NCBI RefSeq assembly: GCF_000346465.2
Contig: NC_034015.1
Coordinates: 11,613,044 to 11,677,043, forward strand
Direction of reading: 5' to 3'
Origin: Prunus persica
Taxonomy: Eukaryota > Streptophyta > Magnoliopsida > Rosales > Rosaceae
Length of the DNA: 64,000 bases
In this document: positions 1-13,159 of the stretch, piece after piece
Layout: each line of letters begins with the position of its first letter
Numbering within the stretch: the first letter of the stretch is position 1
Program-made: the position numbers and the translations under genes
The notes under the pieces: generated by a model
Seen by the model: only the letters and a program-made list of their open reading frames with translations
Database searches by the model: none
What the model was told of the DNA's origin: nothing

Positions 1-1849
1 CAAAACACATAAGAAACAAAAAGAAAACCAAAATAAAATAACAAAACAAAAACACATTTAGTGATTCTGAAGCATACAGACAACAAAGGCCATCGATGGC
101 CAGCACCGATGCGAGCAAGGCACTCTTTTTCTTCAATTTCCATATCCGGGTAATACGCGTGTTGTTTCTGGGCTCGTCGTTCGATTTTCTTTTGTCTTTG
201 TTCTTGTTTGAGGTGTTGCAATCTCAATTCTTTGTTTGTATTAGTATTTAGGAGCGAGACCCAGTTGTTATTTTGCTTCAACTGGTGGCTCGTGGAGGCA
301 TTTGGCTTGGAAATCTCGTCTGGGTATCTGTGTTTTGGTCTGTTCTTTGTTCTTTATGTTGTGGTTTTGTTTTTTCTTTTGATTAGTAATGGTTTTGGAG
401 GGGAATGGGGTTTTGTTTTGTTTTTAGTTTTTAATTTTTATTGTTGCAGGATTTATCATACTGCTATTTTAAAGTGAGGGAAGTTAGGTTTTGGCAAAAT
501 CCCAGCTTTTAGTTTGAAAATTGGTATCTGGATGGAAATTTGTATGGGAATTTGTTTTCTCTCTCTCTGAAATTTGCTTTCATCAATGATTATGGTGAGA
601 AGGTAGACTTTGGAAAGCTTAGTTTAAACTCTTGTTGATGAATTGTTTTGCAGTGCAGCTTTGAATTGGGGTTTATTGTATTGAGAAAGCTGGTTGCTTT
701 CGTACAAAAAAAATAAAGGCTGGTTGCTTGGTTTTAAATGAGGAATGGGATTTGCTTTATTTTGAAGTTTTTCTTGTAAAATTCCCAACTTATTGTTGTT
801 AGAGTAAATGAGGAATGTGGGTTTTAGTCAAGCCCAGTTCTGAATCGATCTGAGTTTGTCCTCATCTTGCTGAATATGTTTATAAATCTGCAAATTTATT
901 ACCTATGTAACAATGGAAGCTAGAAATGGAAGTTTCAGTTTTGGTTTTGGTTTATCATGATTTCTTTTCACTTCGTTCTTCTGTCTCATATCACTTTTAA
1001 AGCAGAAAGACTTTCCATTTTTACTTCAAAATATTTTCAAGGGGCATGATTTCTTCTCCAATCTCCATAATATCCTTTCTTCCTTTTCTTATGAACTTTT
1101 TTATTGCTACCATAATAATTATGCAATAATAACATTTCGATATTGATTTTTAAACTAGAGATATTAAGCAAACATAGTTATTTTATAATTATGGAAATTC
1201 ATAACTTACTGCACCCTTTTCTTGTAACACTCACTATCAAAACAAATTCCACAGTCCATACCAGTAATCAATTTTCCAGCATTTTTAGAGCTAGAAGGGC
1301 ACTTTCAGAGCTAATATGAAAAAATACAGATATTTATAGGTGTAAGGTCGACCTAGGAAATCTCCTAGCTGCCAAGCAAGAATCTTTTCCAAGCTCATTA
1401 GATATCCGAAAGCAACTGTAGGTTGCATCAACTGAACTCACTTGCTCATATCTCATAACATTTCTAAGTGTTTTGCGCTGACTAACCAGTGCCATACTGT
1501 GTCTTTTTCATGAAAGTTTGATGCTAATCTTGTTTTTTGTGTTTTTTCTGGATTTTGGACAAGAGTTGAATAATAAATTGTGTAGAAAGTATTTCATTCA
1601 TAGCATGTGATATACCATTTTTTTTATATTTTGTTTGACAGAAATAGCATGTCCATGGAGAATTGAGGTGGAACAGAGGGCAAGTTGAATATTGTTTTGG
1701 GTCTTTGAGCCATAATTTTTTTAAGATTTGAATCACTCGTGTCTTCTGGGGGAACTTTGCAAGGGGTTCTTTGATTTGAATCATTCGTGACTCCCGGGGT
1801 CATTTTGCAAGGGGGTTCTTGAGTCTCACCTAACAGTTCAGATTATGAC
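1..1849 (+). other. Upstream region and probable 5' UTR/intron of the SINAT2-like gene
   Basis: No coding region is supported here. The stretch is T-rich on the + strand, as plant leaders and introns are. An in-frame TGA at 1820-1822 closes the reading frame 28 bases upstream of the ATG at 1850, so the downstream protein cannot extend into this DNA without splicing. Plant SINAT genes often carry a leader intron, and this region could hold one, but I cannot place its ends. The promoter may lie partly outside the window. Confidence 0.5.
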
Positions 1850-4325
1850 ATGGCAATGGCAAAGTTGGAGACAGGTAGTATGCTCAATAAAACTTCCCCT
1901 GGTTTGGGTGGAAAAAATGGTCTTTATTCAACCAATGGCGTGCATGAGTTACTTGAGTGCCCTGTCTGCACAAATTTGATGTACCCTCCTATTCATCAGG
2001 TACATTTGCAGTCCAGATATATTATGTTTCACCTGAATTTTCTGTTTAACAATTGAAATTAATATTACTATATATCACAAAATCATGCAGACTATAATAT
2101 TCTTTGAAAATTTATTGGTGTTGCCTTTATATTTCCTATGGCAGAACATTCAGTGAATGCAATTGCAATCATGAAATGTTTTCTACTTACTGCACTTTAA
2201 ATGTTTTATAATGTATTTAAATGATGTTACAAATTAAATATTATTTACAGCCAACTTCTTCTCATCACTGGATAAAATATAGGATTGCATTTTTAATTAC
2301 TTTTAAAAAAGAAAAATGAGAAAAAAGAAATTATTGACCAAATACACCAGACATGAATTAATGGTTTCAAGCATAAAGGTTCTTTCTCCCCTCCCCCCCC
2401 CCCCCCTCCTCTCTCCTCCCTCCCCCACCAACCAAAGTGACCTTGACAAGACATGGATATATTATTTTCTGAGGGATTTTCTGTAAATCCTCCATGAAGG
2501 AGGCTAGAGTTCTTACTTTTCTCATTACATATGGGAAAATTATTAACATAGCAATGGTTGAAAGGAAAGAAAATCTTATGGGTGCGTACATGGTAGCACA
2601 TATGTTGTAGGTAATTGTAGCGGATTATATATTTTTAGTTTAGATGACATTGAGTATTAGGCTTAATAGGTGTGGGGTCAGCTCATTGTCAATGAAGCTT
2701 TTAACTGTAGGTTTCCAGTGGTGGAGTGGATGGTTTAAGGAGGGAATATGTTTTGGAAGTTTGGTTGCTCCAGTGTAAAAAATAATTCTCATGCTTTGCA
2801 ATTGTAGAGGAATATTGTTTTGGCTTGACTTGTAAACTTCGGTTGCTTTTTATTTTTTTATTTTTTGGGATTGACAGTTGAAACTAATGCCTGGACTCAT
2901 CATCTTCATATAGTATCTTATGATAAGTTTGCATGATAGTTCTGTGATGCTTCTTTGCTTTAATTTGTTGCAAACTTAGTTCAATATATAAAATTGGATA
3001 GAACTATCATGCAATTCTCCTTTCTTTGGCCAAAAAAAAAAAAATTGCGTCTGTAGTGTGGATGTGACCCCTTCATTTTAGTGGTTATTGTTGACTTAAT
3101 TTATTTAATCATCTGTATTATTGTTCGTACTATCCACAGTCTATTATATAGTGGAGTAAACCGTTTTATTCTACTACTTTTAATTTTTAGGTTTTCTGAA
3201 GATTAAATTCAGTAAATTTCAATCCCCATGTGCCTTTTACTCAAGTGATAAAATTCTTTGCTTATTGACTTTTTGGGGTCAGATTTCCACGAATCCCCTT
3301 GAAGTGACCAATTTCTATTGCTTTCTCATCTCTAATTTCTTATCTTCTTTTAATTGAACCCTAGGGGTAGTGTCTTATGATCCGGTATCACATGTTCTTT
3401 TTTACTCAATCCTTATGTTTCTAAATTCTTATTTTGCAGTGTCCAAATGGTCACACATTATGTTCAGACTGCAAGATTAGGGTGCACAATTGTTGTCCCA
3501 CTTGCCGCTATGAACTTGGAGATATAAGGTGTTTGGCTTTGGAGAAAGTTGCTGAATCATTGGAACTTCCGTGCAGATACCAGAGTTTAGGCTGTCATGA
3601 TATATTTCCATACTACAGCAAGCTCAAACATGAGCAACACTGTCGGTTTCGTCTATACAATTGCCCTTATGCTGGATCTGAGTGCTCTGTTACAGGTGAT
3701 ATCCCTACTCTTGTTGGGCATCTTAAGGAGGATCACAAGGTTGACATGCATGATGGGTGTACCTTCAACCATAGATATGTTAAAGCAAACCCAAATGAAG
3801 TTGAAAATGCAACTTGGATGCTAACTGTAAGTTTTTCTTTGATTTTGTTAAACATTTTTATAAGAAAAAGTATAAAATCTGGTAGTTTAACCCTCCTTTT
3901 GTTATGGTCCATCTTTTGTGCTATGTCTCTTATTGATTCCTCTTGGCTACCTATTCTATATATGGAAGTCTGACCTGTATCTTGAATTTTGTTTTCTCTT
4001 GCAGGTCTTTAATTGTTTTGGAAGACAGTTCTGTTTGCACTTTGAAGCCTTCCAGCTAGGCATGGCTCCAGTCTACATGGCCTTTTTACGATTCATGGGT
4101 GATGACATTGAGGCTAAGAAATTTAGCTACAGTTTGGAAGTAGGCGCAAATGGCCGTAAGCTGATATGGCAGGGAATTCCTAGGAGTATCCGGGACAGTC
4201 ATAGAAAAGTTCGTGACAGCCAAGATGGACTCATTATTCAGAGGAATCTAGCTCTGTATTTCTCTGGTGGGGATAAGCAAGAACTAAAGTTGAGGATTAC
4301 TGGCCGTATATGGAAAGAAGAATGA
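1850..4325 (+). CDS. SINAT2: SINAT2-like RING E3 ubiquitin ligase (SINA family)
   Basis: RING-type E3 ubiquitin ligase of the seven-in-absentia family. These proteins dimerise and ubiquitinate regulators of hormone signalling, autophagy and stress in cytosol and nucleus. Three exons: 1850-1999, 3440-3826 and 4005-4325, giving 285 residues. The RING finger spans about residues 37-72, with Cys37, Cys40, Cys51, His55, Cys58, Cys61, Cys69 and Cys72. It is followed by the SIAH-type zinc fingers and the TRAF-like substrate-binding domain, including the FNCFGRQFCLHFEAFQLGM stretch. The C-terminus GRIWKEE fits the SINAT2 branch rather than SINAT5. The start is the first ATG after an in-frame stop; an N-terminus of about 36 residues before the RING is slightly shorter than usual. 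All junctions are GT-AG and in phase 0. Exon 1 ends just inside the RING. Identification is from recalled family sequence and is very secure; the exact paralogue is inferred. Confidence 0.95.
2389..2425 (-). repeat. Poly-C/CT tract (G-quadruplex-prone on the minus strand)
   Basis: Inside intron 1 of the SINAT2-like gene the + strand reads as a run of about 14 C, then CTCC-rich repeats. The minus strand therefore has several G runs of four or more within 40 bases. This fits the usual G-quadruplex pattern. Length is likely to vary between individuals. Confidence 0.7.
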
Positions 4326-6809
4326 AGATCCGGATAGATGATTTGTGTTTAGGTGTACAGTTAAAAACTCTGAGAATGGCTAGGGTAGCCCCATGTTGAA
4401 GCGTCAAATGTATTTCGATTGGGTTTTTCGTTTAAAGTTGGAGTTTAAGTGATTGAGCTTGAGGGTATTTTGCAAACTGATTTATCTGCTGACTGCCTGC
4501 CCTGGTAAGATCAGAGTTGCAACCTAGTGTTGGAAATGGATATCTGAATTATTCAATGGGGTTGATGGAAGTGCAGCAGGATGTCCCTGTTTTGAAGCAA
4601 TAATTTTGTTTGGTTATTGTGTATGCTTTACCCTCAAGACTGACACGAAGTCCTTGGCTTCATATGTGTCTAAATACACCTATTGCCGTGTATTTGTACC
4701 TATGTGTTTCTGATGCAGTGTGGTCATTAACACCATATGGCCTGAATTGATGAATCTATTCAAGAGATTTTCTTTTGCTTGGCTTGTTCTGAATCTGTTC
4801 AAGAATTTTTCTTATACTTCAAATTCAGTTGACTGGAATGATGGATAGCAAGAGAACATTCTCTATAGCTTTCTAAGCTCACCTAAAATGAAATACTGCA
4901 TTCTCTTGCCATGGAACAGCAGCAACATGCTTTTGGGTTGGACTGTTGCCCAACTCAGTCAATCCATTGACCACAAAATGTGACAGGAACATGACATGAT
5001 AGCAACATTTTGTTGGGGAAAAACCGTGTATATTCTGGTCTCATTGTCCGTTTCTCTCTCTCTCATTGTGCGACACTTGTGAAAACAAGGGCACTTATTG
5101 GGAAGAAAAACTTGCATATCCCGGTTTCATTACCTCTCTCTCTCTCTCTCTCTCTCTCCTTCTTGTCTTCTCTCTGTCTCTTGAAGTTGAAAGACTTTTT
5201 TGCTAGGTAAGATAAGTGTAAGAGATGGAATGTACCTACATTGGTTACATTAGGATGGTCAAAGCTTATGCCAAGCAAGCAGCAAACTTTTGAGTAAGAG
5301 CTGTTATTGTAGAATCAAAATATGAGAATTAACAAATAGATAGTTATATGATCCAAGTTAATATCTTATCTGCTAAGCATAATATTAATATCAAACTTAA
5401 TGCGACAATTATCATCCAAAGCATCTGCTATGGATCCAAACCTAACTTTAGGTTGCCCGGATGACTTTGTAAATCAGAGACATTTTGAGCCTCATGTAAA
5501 AGGGTCTGTCAAAAGCCCGTAATAATTTTTCCAATAAATTAATTTCTTATTGTTCCATTACACACCCACCTTGGTTTTATTTTATGGAATTTAATAATAA
5601 AAGAGAGTTCTTATTTATTTATTTATTTTTATCATAAACAGTTCCTAAACTCCTTTGAAGTCTTCATTTTAGTTTTTTAATTATGAAATCAATCAATATG
5701 GGTCTTCAATTTTTTATCTGCACATCAATTTGAGTCATACTATCACATTCCATCAAAAGTTTCATTAAAATTGATAAACTTTAAATGGTATTTTCGTTCA
5801 AATATAACTCATCTACAAAGGAAATAAAATAAAATTCACGTTTTTGCTCAACAAGGCGATATGAAAATTCAAATGATTGAAATGAAGATTTTTGAAAAGT
5901 TTAAGGACAGAACGTGATGAAAACGCATAATAAAATCAGTGTTGCATTGCATGGACGGCTAATGATTAAACTAAAGAAGATCTGGTAATCAGAATACGCT
6001 AGTCGTACTAAAAAGACCAAGAAATAAAACAAAACCAGCAAATAAAAAGCTTGAATTGCCCGGTGAATTTTGGGCCGTTGGATGGGCACATCAACCTCAC
6101 AAAGATGAGAAAAATAGCAAATAAAATGGGGGACGTGCAACGTGGGGGCATGTAAAGGCAGACGAAGTGGGGTTGGTTTTAGCGAGTAGGCCGAGTTTCC
6201 CGCGAAACAGAGAAAGCTCCGTCGTCCCAAAACGGACCCCTTCCCTCACAAAATACACAAATCTTGTTTTCTTTCTCCTCTGTTTCCTCTGTTTCCTCTG
6301 TTTCCTCTGTTTGTTCTCTGTCCCTCCTCCCCTCTGCTTCCGCTCCCCCATCAGCCCATTTTCATCATTCAAATAAATTTTTTTCCTTCTTCTTATCTCA
6401 CCTTTATTTTTTAAAATTTGTAGAATATTGGCATTACCTCTGTGATTGGTTGCATTCTGACAATAGGTAATTACCCTTATGCTTTATGATTTTTTTTCTT
6501 TTTGGGTTACCCTGAAACTAAACAGATCTTAATTTGTCGATGGTTTCTTCGTTCAATTTTTTTCCTTCATAAATTTGGGACAAAAAAGGAACATAGAGGA
6601 TGCCATTTGGAAGCTAATTTGTCCTCTTTTGGAGTTTTATTATTATTTTTTTCATTATAAAGATTATAATTTGATATGGGAAATTTCGGAATTGCAGGAA
6701 CAATTTTTATTCAAAAATTTTTTTGGGTGCTGAATAAAATTGTGTAGCACTAGTTGTAATTGGTGTTACATGGGCCGTTGATTTTGGTGTGCCACCACAA
6801 CTTTGAACA
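4326..6809. other. Intergenic: SINAT2 3' region and PTI1 promoter/leader
   Basis: No supported gene. It holds the 3' UTR of SINAT2, a CT microsatellite at about 5131-5158, an AT-rich stretch, and from about 6160 a CT-rich segment that is probably the leader of the PTI1-like kinase. A 9-base repeat (TTCCTCTGT) occurs about four times in tandem near 6272-6312. The apparent small reading frames here run through these simple repeats on both strands and are not credible genes. Confidence 0.6.
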
Positions 6810-9339
6810 ATGTCGTGCTGCGGGGGTGCGGAGGAGGAAAACTACGGTCCACCTGCTAATCAATATAACGCTGCCCCACCTAGAGGTGGAAGTACATATG
6901 GAGCAGGAGGTATTATTTTATTCCAATTTCTTTCTTATTTGCTACATTGTGAGGTCCATAAGGTTGGTGGTGTTGACTGTTAGCATTTAGCAGTTTGGTT
7001 GCCCAACATCTTAGCTCAGGTATGTTAGACGATCACTCGACCCAAAAGCTTAACTCCTTAACATGCTTCCTCTCATGAATCCCCATCTGCGCATGAGGGA
7101 GGGTGGATAAATGAGTTAAGAGTGAGGATCAAGATGGGTAAGGTTCGACGATTCTTTCTAATGTAATTGAAAAGAATAAGAGGTGGACGTGGGTTTGAAG
7201 GTTTCATACCAACCGTCTCTTGAAACTAGAGCTCTGATACCATGTTAGACATGTTAGACAATTACACAACTTCAAAAGTTTATTCTTTGAAACCCTAAAA
7301 AAGTTAAGTTCTTAGAGAATTTGTCAACTATATACATCAAGCTAGAATGTCCAACATTTTATCAACTTTCATGCATTACTTGTTGCACAAATTATGCACC
7401 TTGTCAAGCATTACAAACCATTGCATTGTGTGTCACAGGCAATGACAGAGGAGAGCCAAGGAGTTCCAATACGGTCAAAAGTGGAGCTCCACAGAAGGCC
7501 TTACCGATCGAAATACCGGCTATGTCATTGGATGAATTGAATAGGTTAACGGGTAACTTTGGTCAGAAGGCATTGATAGGAGAAGGTTCTTATGGCCGAG
7601 TTTTCTATGCAAAATTGAGTAATGGTAAGAGTGCTGCAATAAAGAAGTTGGATACGGGTACATCACAAGAGCCAGACTCTGATTTCTCAGCACAAGTAAG
7701 ATTTTGTGCCATAGTTATTTCCACATTCATGCTGCACATTTTACTCAAAATTTTGTATCAATGTTGTGCAGTTATCAACAGTGTCAAGACTTAAGCATGA
7801 GCATTTTGTGGAGTTGATGGGGTATTGCTTGGACGCAAATAATCGAATTTTGATATATGAGTTTGCAGCAATGGGCTCTTTACATGACATATTACATGGT
7901 ATTCTGAGTTATATATTTGGTTTTTGTGTTTGCTTGTACATTTGTCTCTGTTGGAAACCGATTCATTGATTTGTTGTTCTAACTGCAGGAAGGAAAGGAG
8001 TACAAGGGGCTGAACCAGGTCCAGTTCTTACTTGGAATCAGAGAATTAAAATTGCCTATGGTGCAGCCAAAGGCCTTGAGTATCTGCACGAAAAAGTTCA
8101 ACCTTCAATTGTTCATCGCGATGTCAGATCCAGCAATGTCCTCCTCTTTGATGACCACGTCTCCAAAGTCGCAGACTTCAACTTGACAAATCAGTCATCT
8201 GACACAGCTGCGCGACTGCATTCGACTAGAGTCTTAGGAACATTTGGCTATCACGCTCCTGAGTAAGCCTTAGCTCTTGTTTTCTGAATGTTTGACATGA
8301 TTCTACTACCTAATATAAATAATATTACTAGCTTAGAAGTTAAGCATTGGCGTGAGTTTGATATACTCTGCCCCCTGCAATGGTTTGGAAGAGATGCATA
8401 GTTTACATATTAAGGTTAGTATAATATACAGCATAATGTTTTCTTGCCAGATTCTGAATCTTGACCTTCTAATCTATGGTCAAGATTCACAGTCTGCGAA
8501 CGTAAACATCTTATGTTGCTAGAAAGTCTGGAAATATATATCAATAATTTTTCTATTACCAGAGTCAGCCTTTCTGATCTTCAAACACAGTTGAGCAAAT
8601 GCATATCTTCCCCATTCAATTTTAAAATCATTGCTTTTCTTTATTATTCAGGTATGCCATGACAGGGCAGATTACTCAGAAGAGTGATGTTTACAGTTTT
8701 GGGGTTGTTCTACTAGAGCTTTTGACAGGAAGAAAACCTGTAGATCATACAATGCCGAAGGGGCAACAGAGTCTTGTTACTTGGGTATGTACTTTTCTCA
8801 CTGTCTCAGACTCTCTCAGTTGCTTTTAGTTCTACTTTTTCAAGCTTTTAACATAAACACACAAAAACCTTTACAGGCAACTCCAAGATTGAGTGAGGAC
8901 AAAGTGAAGCAGTGTATTGATCCCAAGCTAAACAATGACTTCCAACAAAAGGCAATTGCTAAGGTCTGCTTTAGCATCCTTTCTCTTAACCATGTTACTA
9001 TGAACAATTTTTGGAAATAGTTATAGCGTAATGCAATTCACACTCCTTATTTGTCAACCTGCACTCCTTTGCTAGCGTTGTAAATAAGAAAATATTGATT
9101 TTTAAGCGTGCAGGTTCATAGCGGCCGCCTAGATATATTATATCACACGATAGGTAAATGATTGATTCAAATTACCAATTTTTCTAACCATTGATTTTCA
9201 TTGAATGTTTCAGTTGGCAGCAGTGGCAGCACTTTGTGTTCAGTATGAGGCGGACTTCAGGCCAAACATGACGATTGTTGTGAAGGCTCTACAACCACTG
9301 CTTAACTCAAAACCTGCAGGCCCAGATTCAAACGCCTAA
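6810..9339 (+). CDS. PTI1-like receptor-like cytoplasmic kinase
   Basis: Serine/threonine kinase of the PTI1 (Pto-interacting 1) group, family RLCK-VIII. These act at the plasma membrane or in the cytosol downstream of OXI1/AGC kinases in oxidative and immune signalling. Seven exons: 6810-6909, 7439-7695, 7772-7898, 7989-8262, 8652-8784, 8877-8963 and 9214-9339, giving 367 residues. The N-terminus MSCCGG has the Cys pair expected for S-acylation. The glycine loop GEGSYGRV is at about 81-88, the ATP lysine at 102, the catalytic loop HRDVRSSN at 204-211, then ADFNL at 223-227, GTFGYHAPE, and the C-terminal RPNM block. The Arg in the catalytic loop and DFN in place of DFG are, as I recall, usual in this family. 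All introns are GT-AG. Intron 1 contains retroelement sequence. The paralogue number cannot be assigned. Confidence 0.95.
7020..7275 (-). mobile_element. Ty1/copia-type LTR fragment with tRNA-iMet primer-binding site
   Basis: Within intron 1 of the PTI1-like gene, the minus strand reads TCTAACA directly followed by TGGTATCAGAGC, the classic initiator-Met primer-binding site that follows a copia 5' LTR. Further TGTTAGAC/GTCTAACA motifs, typical LTR ends, occur at about 7023, 7242 and 7251. Only fragments are visible and no pol sequence was found. The outer limits are approximate. Confidence 0.5.
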
Positions 9340-12300
9340 CAAATTTTCAATTCAACCCCAGAATAGAGCAACTTTGGCTTGTGTGTGCTTTGTAATGTAT
9401 CTTTCTTGTTTGTAAACCTATTCCCACTTTGCTCCACTGAAACAAGAAACTCTCACAAGGGCATGTTCTGCATTGTCATTTATCTGATTCAATACCCTGT
9501 GAAAGATCATTTGCATTTGGTAGATGGTATTGTGAAACTTTCATTAAAAACGCAAGCTACTTAGTTATTCCTCTAGTTTAATGAACCTTTTTGTATTTGC
9601 ATATGCGATTCGGATCGAACGCAATGACATTCATTCTTTCTTACGGAACAAACTTTTTGAGAAAATCTCACTTCTTCTTAGTTTTCTTTTCTGATTAACA
9701 TGATGATTGATTATTTAAGGTACAAAGTAACCCTTTACTTTTGTCGTCAAATGAAAAAAGAGAATGCCACATGGTACAAAATGACTCTTTACGTTGAAAG
9801 AGAAGTTGAATCTAACAAAGATGATCTCATCTATACGTTTTGAGAATGTAAATTTTATGAATATCCATAAATAAATATGAAAGCAAAGAATAAAAACAGA
9901 GCCTAGTATAATTTTAAAAGCTAATTGTGTTCCATATGCACATAGAAAAGTTCAAAAGCTAGTATATATCATTTTCACATGACAATGCAGTTTATTGGAA
10001 ATACATGAGAATCATTTTCATGGTTTTCTACTGCATACATTGGCTTGGCCCCACTTGGTATTAGACAGTCCATGGGATGGGATCGCCATATACATAAAAA
10101 AGAGGGGTCCATATATGACACATTTTTATTCCCATTTTTAAAACACTAGCATTCACGTCAATTTTGATAATATATATATATATATATATATTTTCTTGTC
10201 AAATGATAGAGAGATTGCATTTATAAATTACGCCATAAACGCAGTACAAATACAAAAACCTCAAGGGCTAGAACTGAAGGGCTACACCAAACACAGAGGG
10301 TTGATTAATACCCTCATCAAATATTTTGACAATATTTTGTTTTTACTCAGCAATTAATACCCCATACATACTTTGTTTGAACTTCATGTTTTGACGACAG
10401 AATGACTACACTATGCCCCATCCTCCTAACCAAAGGGGAAAAATGTCGACAGAACCTCCACATAGGGACAAGAGCGCTGAAAGATTTATTAGTATTATTT
10501 TCTCTTTTGTTTTGTTAAATTAGTTTCAATAATTTATAATTTCTCATTGTTGAATAAAATATTTGGGTTTCTTCTTGTAGCATGCTAATTTGGTAATAAT
10601 AGAATTGGAAAACAATTTCACCTTACTTAGGCTATATTTACCACACTTATTTTCAATTATTAGTATATATGTGGGCGAGCGAGCGTGATACTCTAATAAA
10701 TATTTAAGTTAATCACTTGTGAGTGTCTACTCGACAATACGATAATATGATTTAAATAATCTATTTTGTATATGTTCATGTTCAAAAGTATGTTTTGAAA
10801 GAAAAGTATAATTGCAAGGATATAACTAGTAAAATTATCATATAAATAAACTTTCGATTACTTGATTTTTGCAAGAATTATACTTGTATGGATCAAGATA
10901 TGGACGGTATTCTTGCGTATAGCATCCAAACAATGTGGTATTGAAATTCACGAATGGCGAGGATAATCGGGTCCCAGGTGTGGAAACATTAACGATGAGT
11001 TATGATAATGTAATGCTCGAATATATATAGTGATTCATATATGGAGGCATAATTAGAATGAGTTCTAATTTGTAAATATTATTTGTGATTAACCCTATTG
11101 TTATTCCCACTACCGGGTTAATTAGAATGGAAAATGTCACAAGCAGTAGAGGTGAATGGTAGTTTTGGTGAATGAGAGGGTAACATAAAATTATGGGGGA
11201 GCAATTGATTAATTAAGCGAAGTTATATGTTTTTGTTGTTGTTGTCAAAGTTAGGAAGAGAAGGGGGGTTTTCTCACACGCACACTACCAAGGTGCTATG
11301 AGAGTTCAAACCTGAGACCACTAATTTGCAAATCAAAGTCATTTTCCACTAGGTTAGACCCCATTAACAACGAAGTTATATATTTAATCAAGAGTTAAAA
11401 TACGATCTTTATATAAGTAATTAAGAGCTAATTAATTCATGATTGGGTAAACCCATTTGGGCTTGGACTGATACATTTACTTACATGTTAGAGAATAAGA
11501 ATAAACGAAATGATTTCCATTCTTGACATCTGCATTTACTTACACATAAGGAATCATGTAATATACGGGTCCTACCTTAAAATCCTTAATGAAATACTCC
11601 AAAAACTAGAAATCAGATAAACAAAGATAGGTAGTTGATCAAATTCTCATTCCTTGTTTATCCGATTATATTTCTTCTTATAGTAATGTAAACATACCAT
11701 AGTGATTTGGTGGTTATCACAAGAGAATGAGGCTCCACTGGTTTTGGTTTGTTTTTCATTGTTCTTGAATTTATTTTGTTTTTTATTTTCAATTTTATAT
11801 TTGAGTAAAATAAGAATTTTGAGAAAATATTACTGGTGTTGGATGTGGAAAATTTTTATTTGAGTCCCAATGGAATTTATATAGAAGTATGGTGATCTTT
11901 TTCATTTTATTAAATATTTTGTTTTCTTTGTAAAACAATATTAAGGCATTCACACCAAATTTAATCAAACGAGAATGAGAATAACAAATCCGACATGTGG
12001 GTGTATAAGTCATATATAATAAGAAATGTGACAGTTAATAGAGCAAGGATGAAACTTGACAATATAGCCTAGGGTAAGTACTTTCACACTCTTGTATGTA
12101 TGTATGTATTATTACCAATAATCGGTTTTCATATCAAACTGCTATCAAATGAAAGTTCCATACCAAAAGGAAAAAAAAAAAAGTTACAAATTTGTATGTT
12201 GATTTTTGTTGGTTGGAAAATTAATTCATCTGTGATTTTATTTATTTATTTATTTTCAATCCTGTAAATTGTATCGTAACAGTATTCTCTCTCTCTCTCT

Positions 12301-12756
12301 CTCTCTGTCTCATTTCGTTTTACCCGTGCCTCCCTTATAGCTACCATTAGTCCATTACCAAAGCCTTCCTTTCTCTCTCTCTCTCTCTCTCTACAAATAT
12401 ATGCGCAGCACCATACCTCATCGTCTTCATCCAAAACCCCACTACATCCCTCTCTCTTTCTGAATCTCTTCCTTAGTTCTCATCCCTTCAATCCAATCCA
12501 ATCCAATCCAATTCAATTAAATTCAATTGAATTCAACCCACAATCCCAATAATCAGATTCACCTCCAACGCAATTGATTTCGATCCAATAACCTTTCGCT
12601 CCTCGATCTATAATTCCTAAATTAAATGTTCTTCGATTTAATTTCGGTTTTTGATACTCGATAATCGATCGGATTGGATCCGAATCGGACCCTGAACGCG
12701 TTGCTGGAGATGGGAAGGGCGGGTGAATGAGAATTCTATGACTGCTTGAACCAAAT
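9340..12756. other. Intergenic: AT-rich DNA plus promoter/leader of the NST1-like gene
   Basis: No supported gene in 3.4 kb. Contents: the 3' UTR of the kinase, a TA microsatellite at about 10167-10190, a SINE-like tRNA-derived piece near 11227-11375, a short TATG repeat near 12092-12110, and CT microsatellites at about 12285-12306 and 12374-12393. The last 350 bases are pyrimidine-rich, with an ATCCA repeat near 12495, and are probably the leader of the next gene. Confidence 0.6.
11227..11375 (-). mobile_element. tRNA-derived SINE-like element
   Basis: Read on the minus strand, the segment begins GGTCTAACCTAGTGG (box-A-like), continues through TTTGCAAATTAGTGG to CAGGTTTGAACTC (box-B-like), and ends in a CAA-repeat tail at about 11227-11245. 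The same order of motifs occurs at 51185-51315, which supports a dispersed family. It has no coding capacity. Classification as a SINE rests on the Pol III box pattern and the tail. Confidence 0.55.
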
Positions 12757-13123
12757 ATGCCCGGCTTACCTCAGAGAAATGACCAATTCAGTAATGGGTC
12801 GTCGCCCATTTACTCCCTCTCTTCGCCCAACGGCTTTTGGTCCAAGCATCGCGATGATGTTAGCTACAATCAGCTCCAGAAGGTACTCAATTATTTCTAA
12901 TTTATTCAGTTTGTGCATTTATAATGGGTTGAGATTGATATGGATCACTTTTTTGTATCGTGTTTTATCAATGACTTTAATGGGCACTTCGAGTTGGAAT
13001 TGGATCTTGCACTACCAAGCTATCTGATGGAGGTGTTGTTGAGGTTATATTTGTGCGATTGTTTATTGGAGGTCTAGTTTTGATTGGAATTCCAGTGTTT
13101 TGTTTATCGGATCCACGCTACTT

Positions 13124-13159
<36 letters not shown>

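Noticed and set aside
6097..6470. Open frames rich in Arg/Gln/Lys or Ser/Leu
   Set aside because: They run through a 9-base tandem repeat in the leader of the PTI1-like gene and have no homologue I can recognise.
9030..9080. Sequence like one arm of the intron-2 MITE (CACACTCCTTATTTGTC)
   Set aside because: Only one arm is present and the similarity is short, so an element could not be supported.
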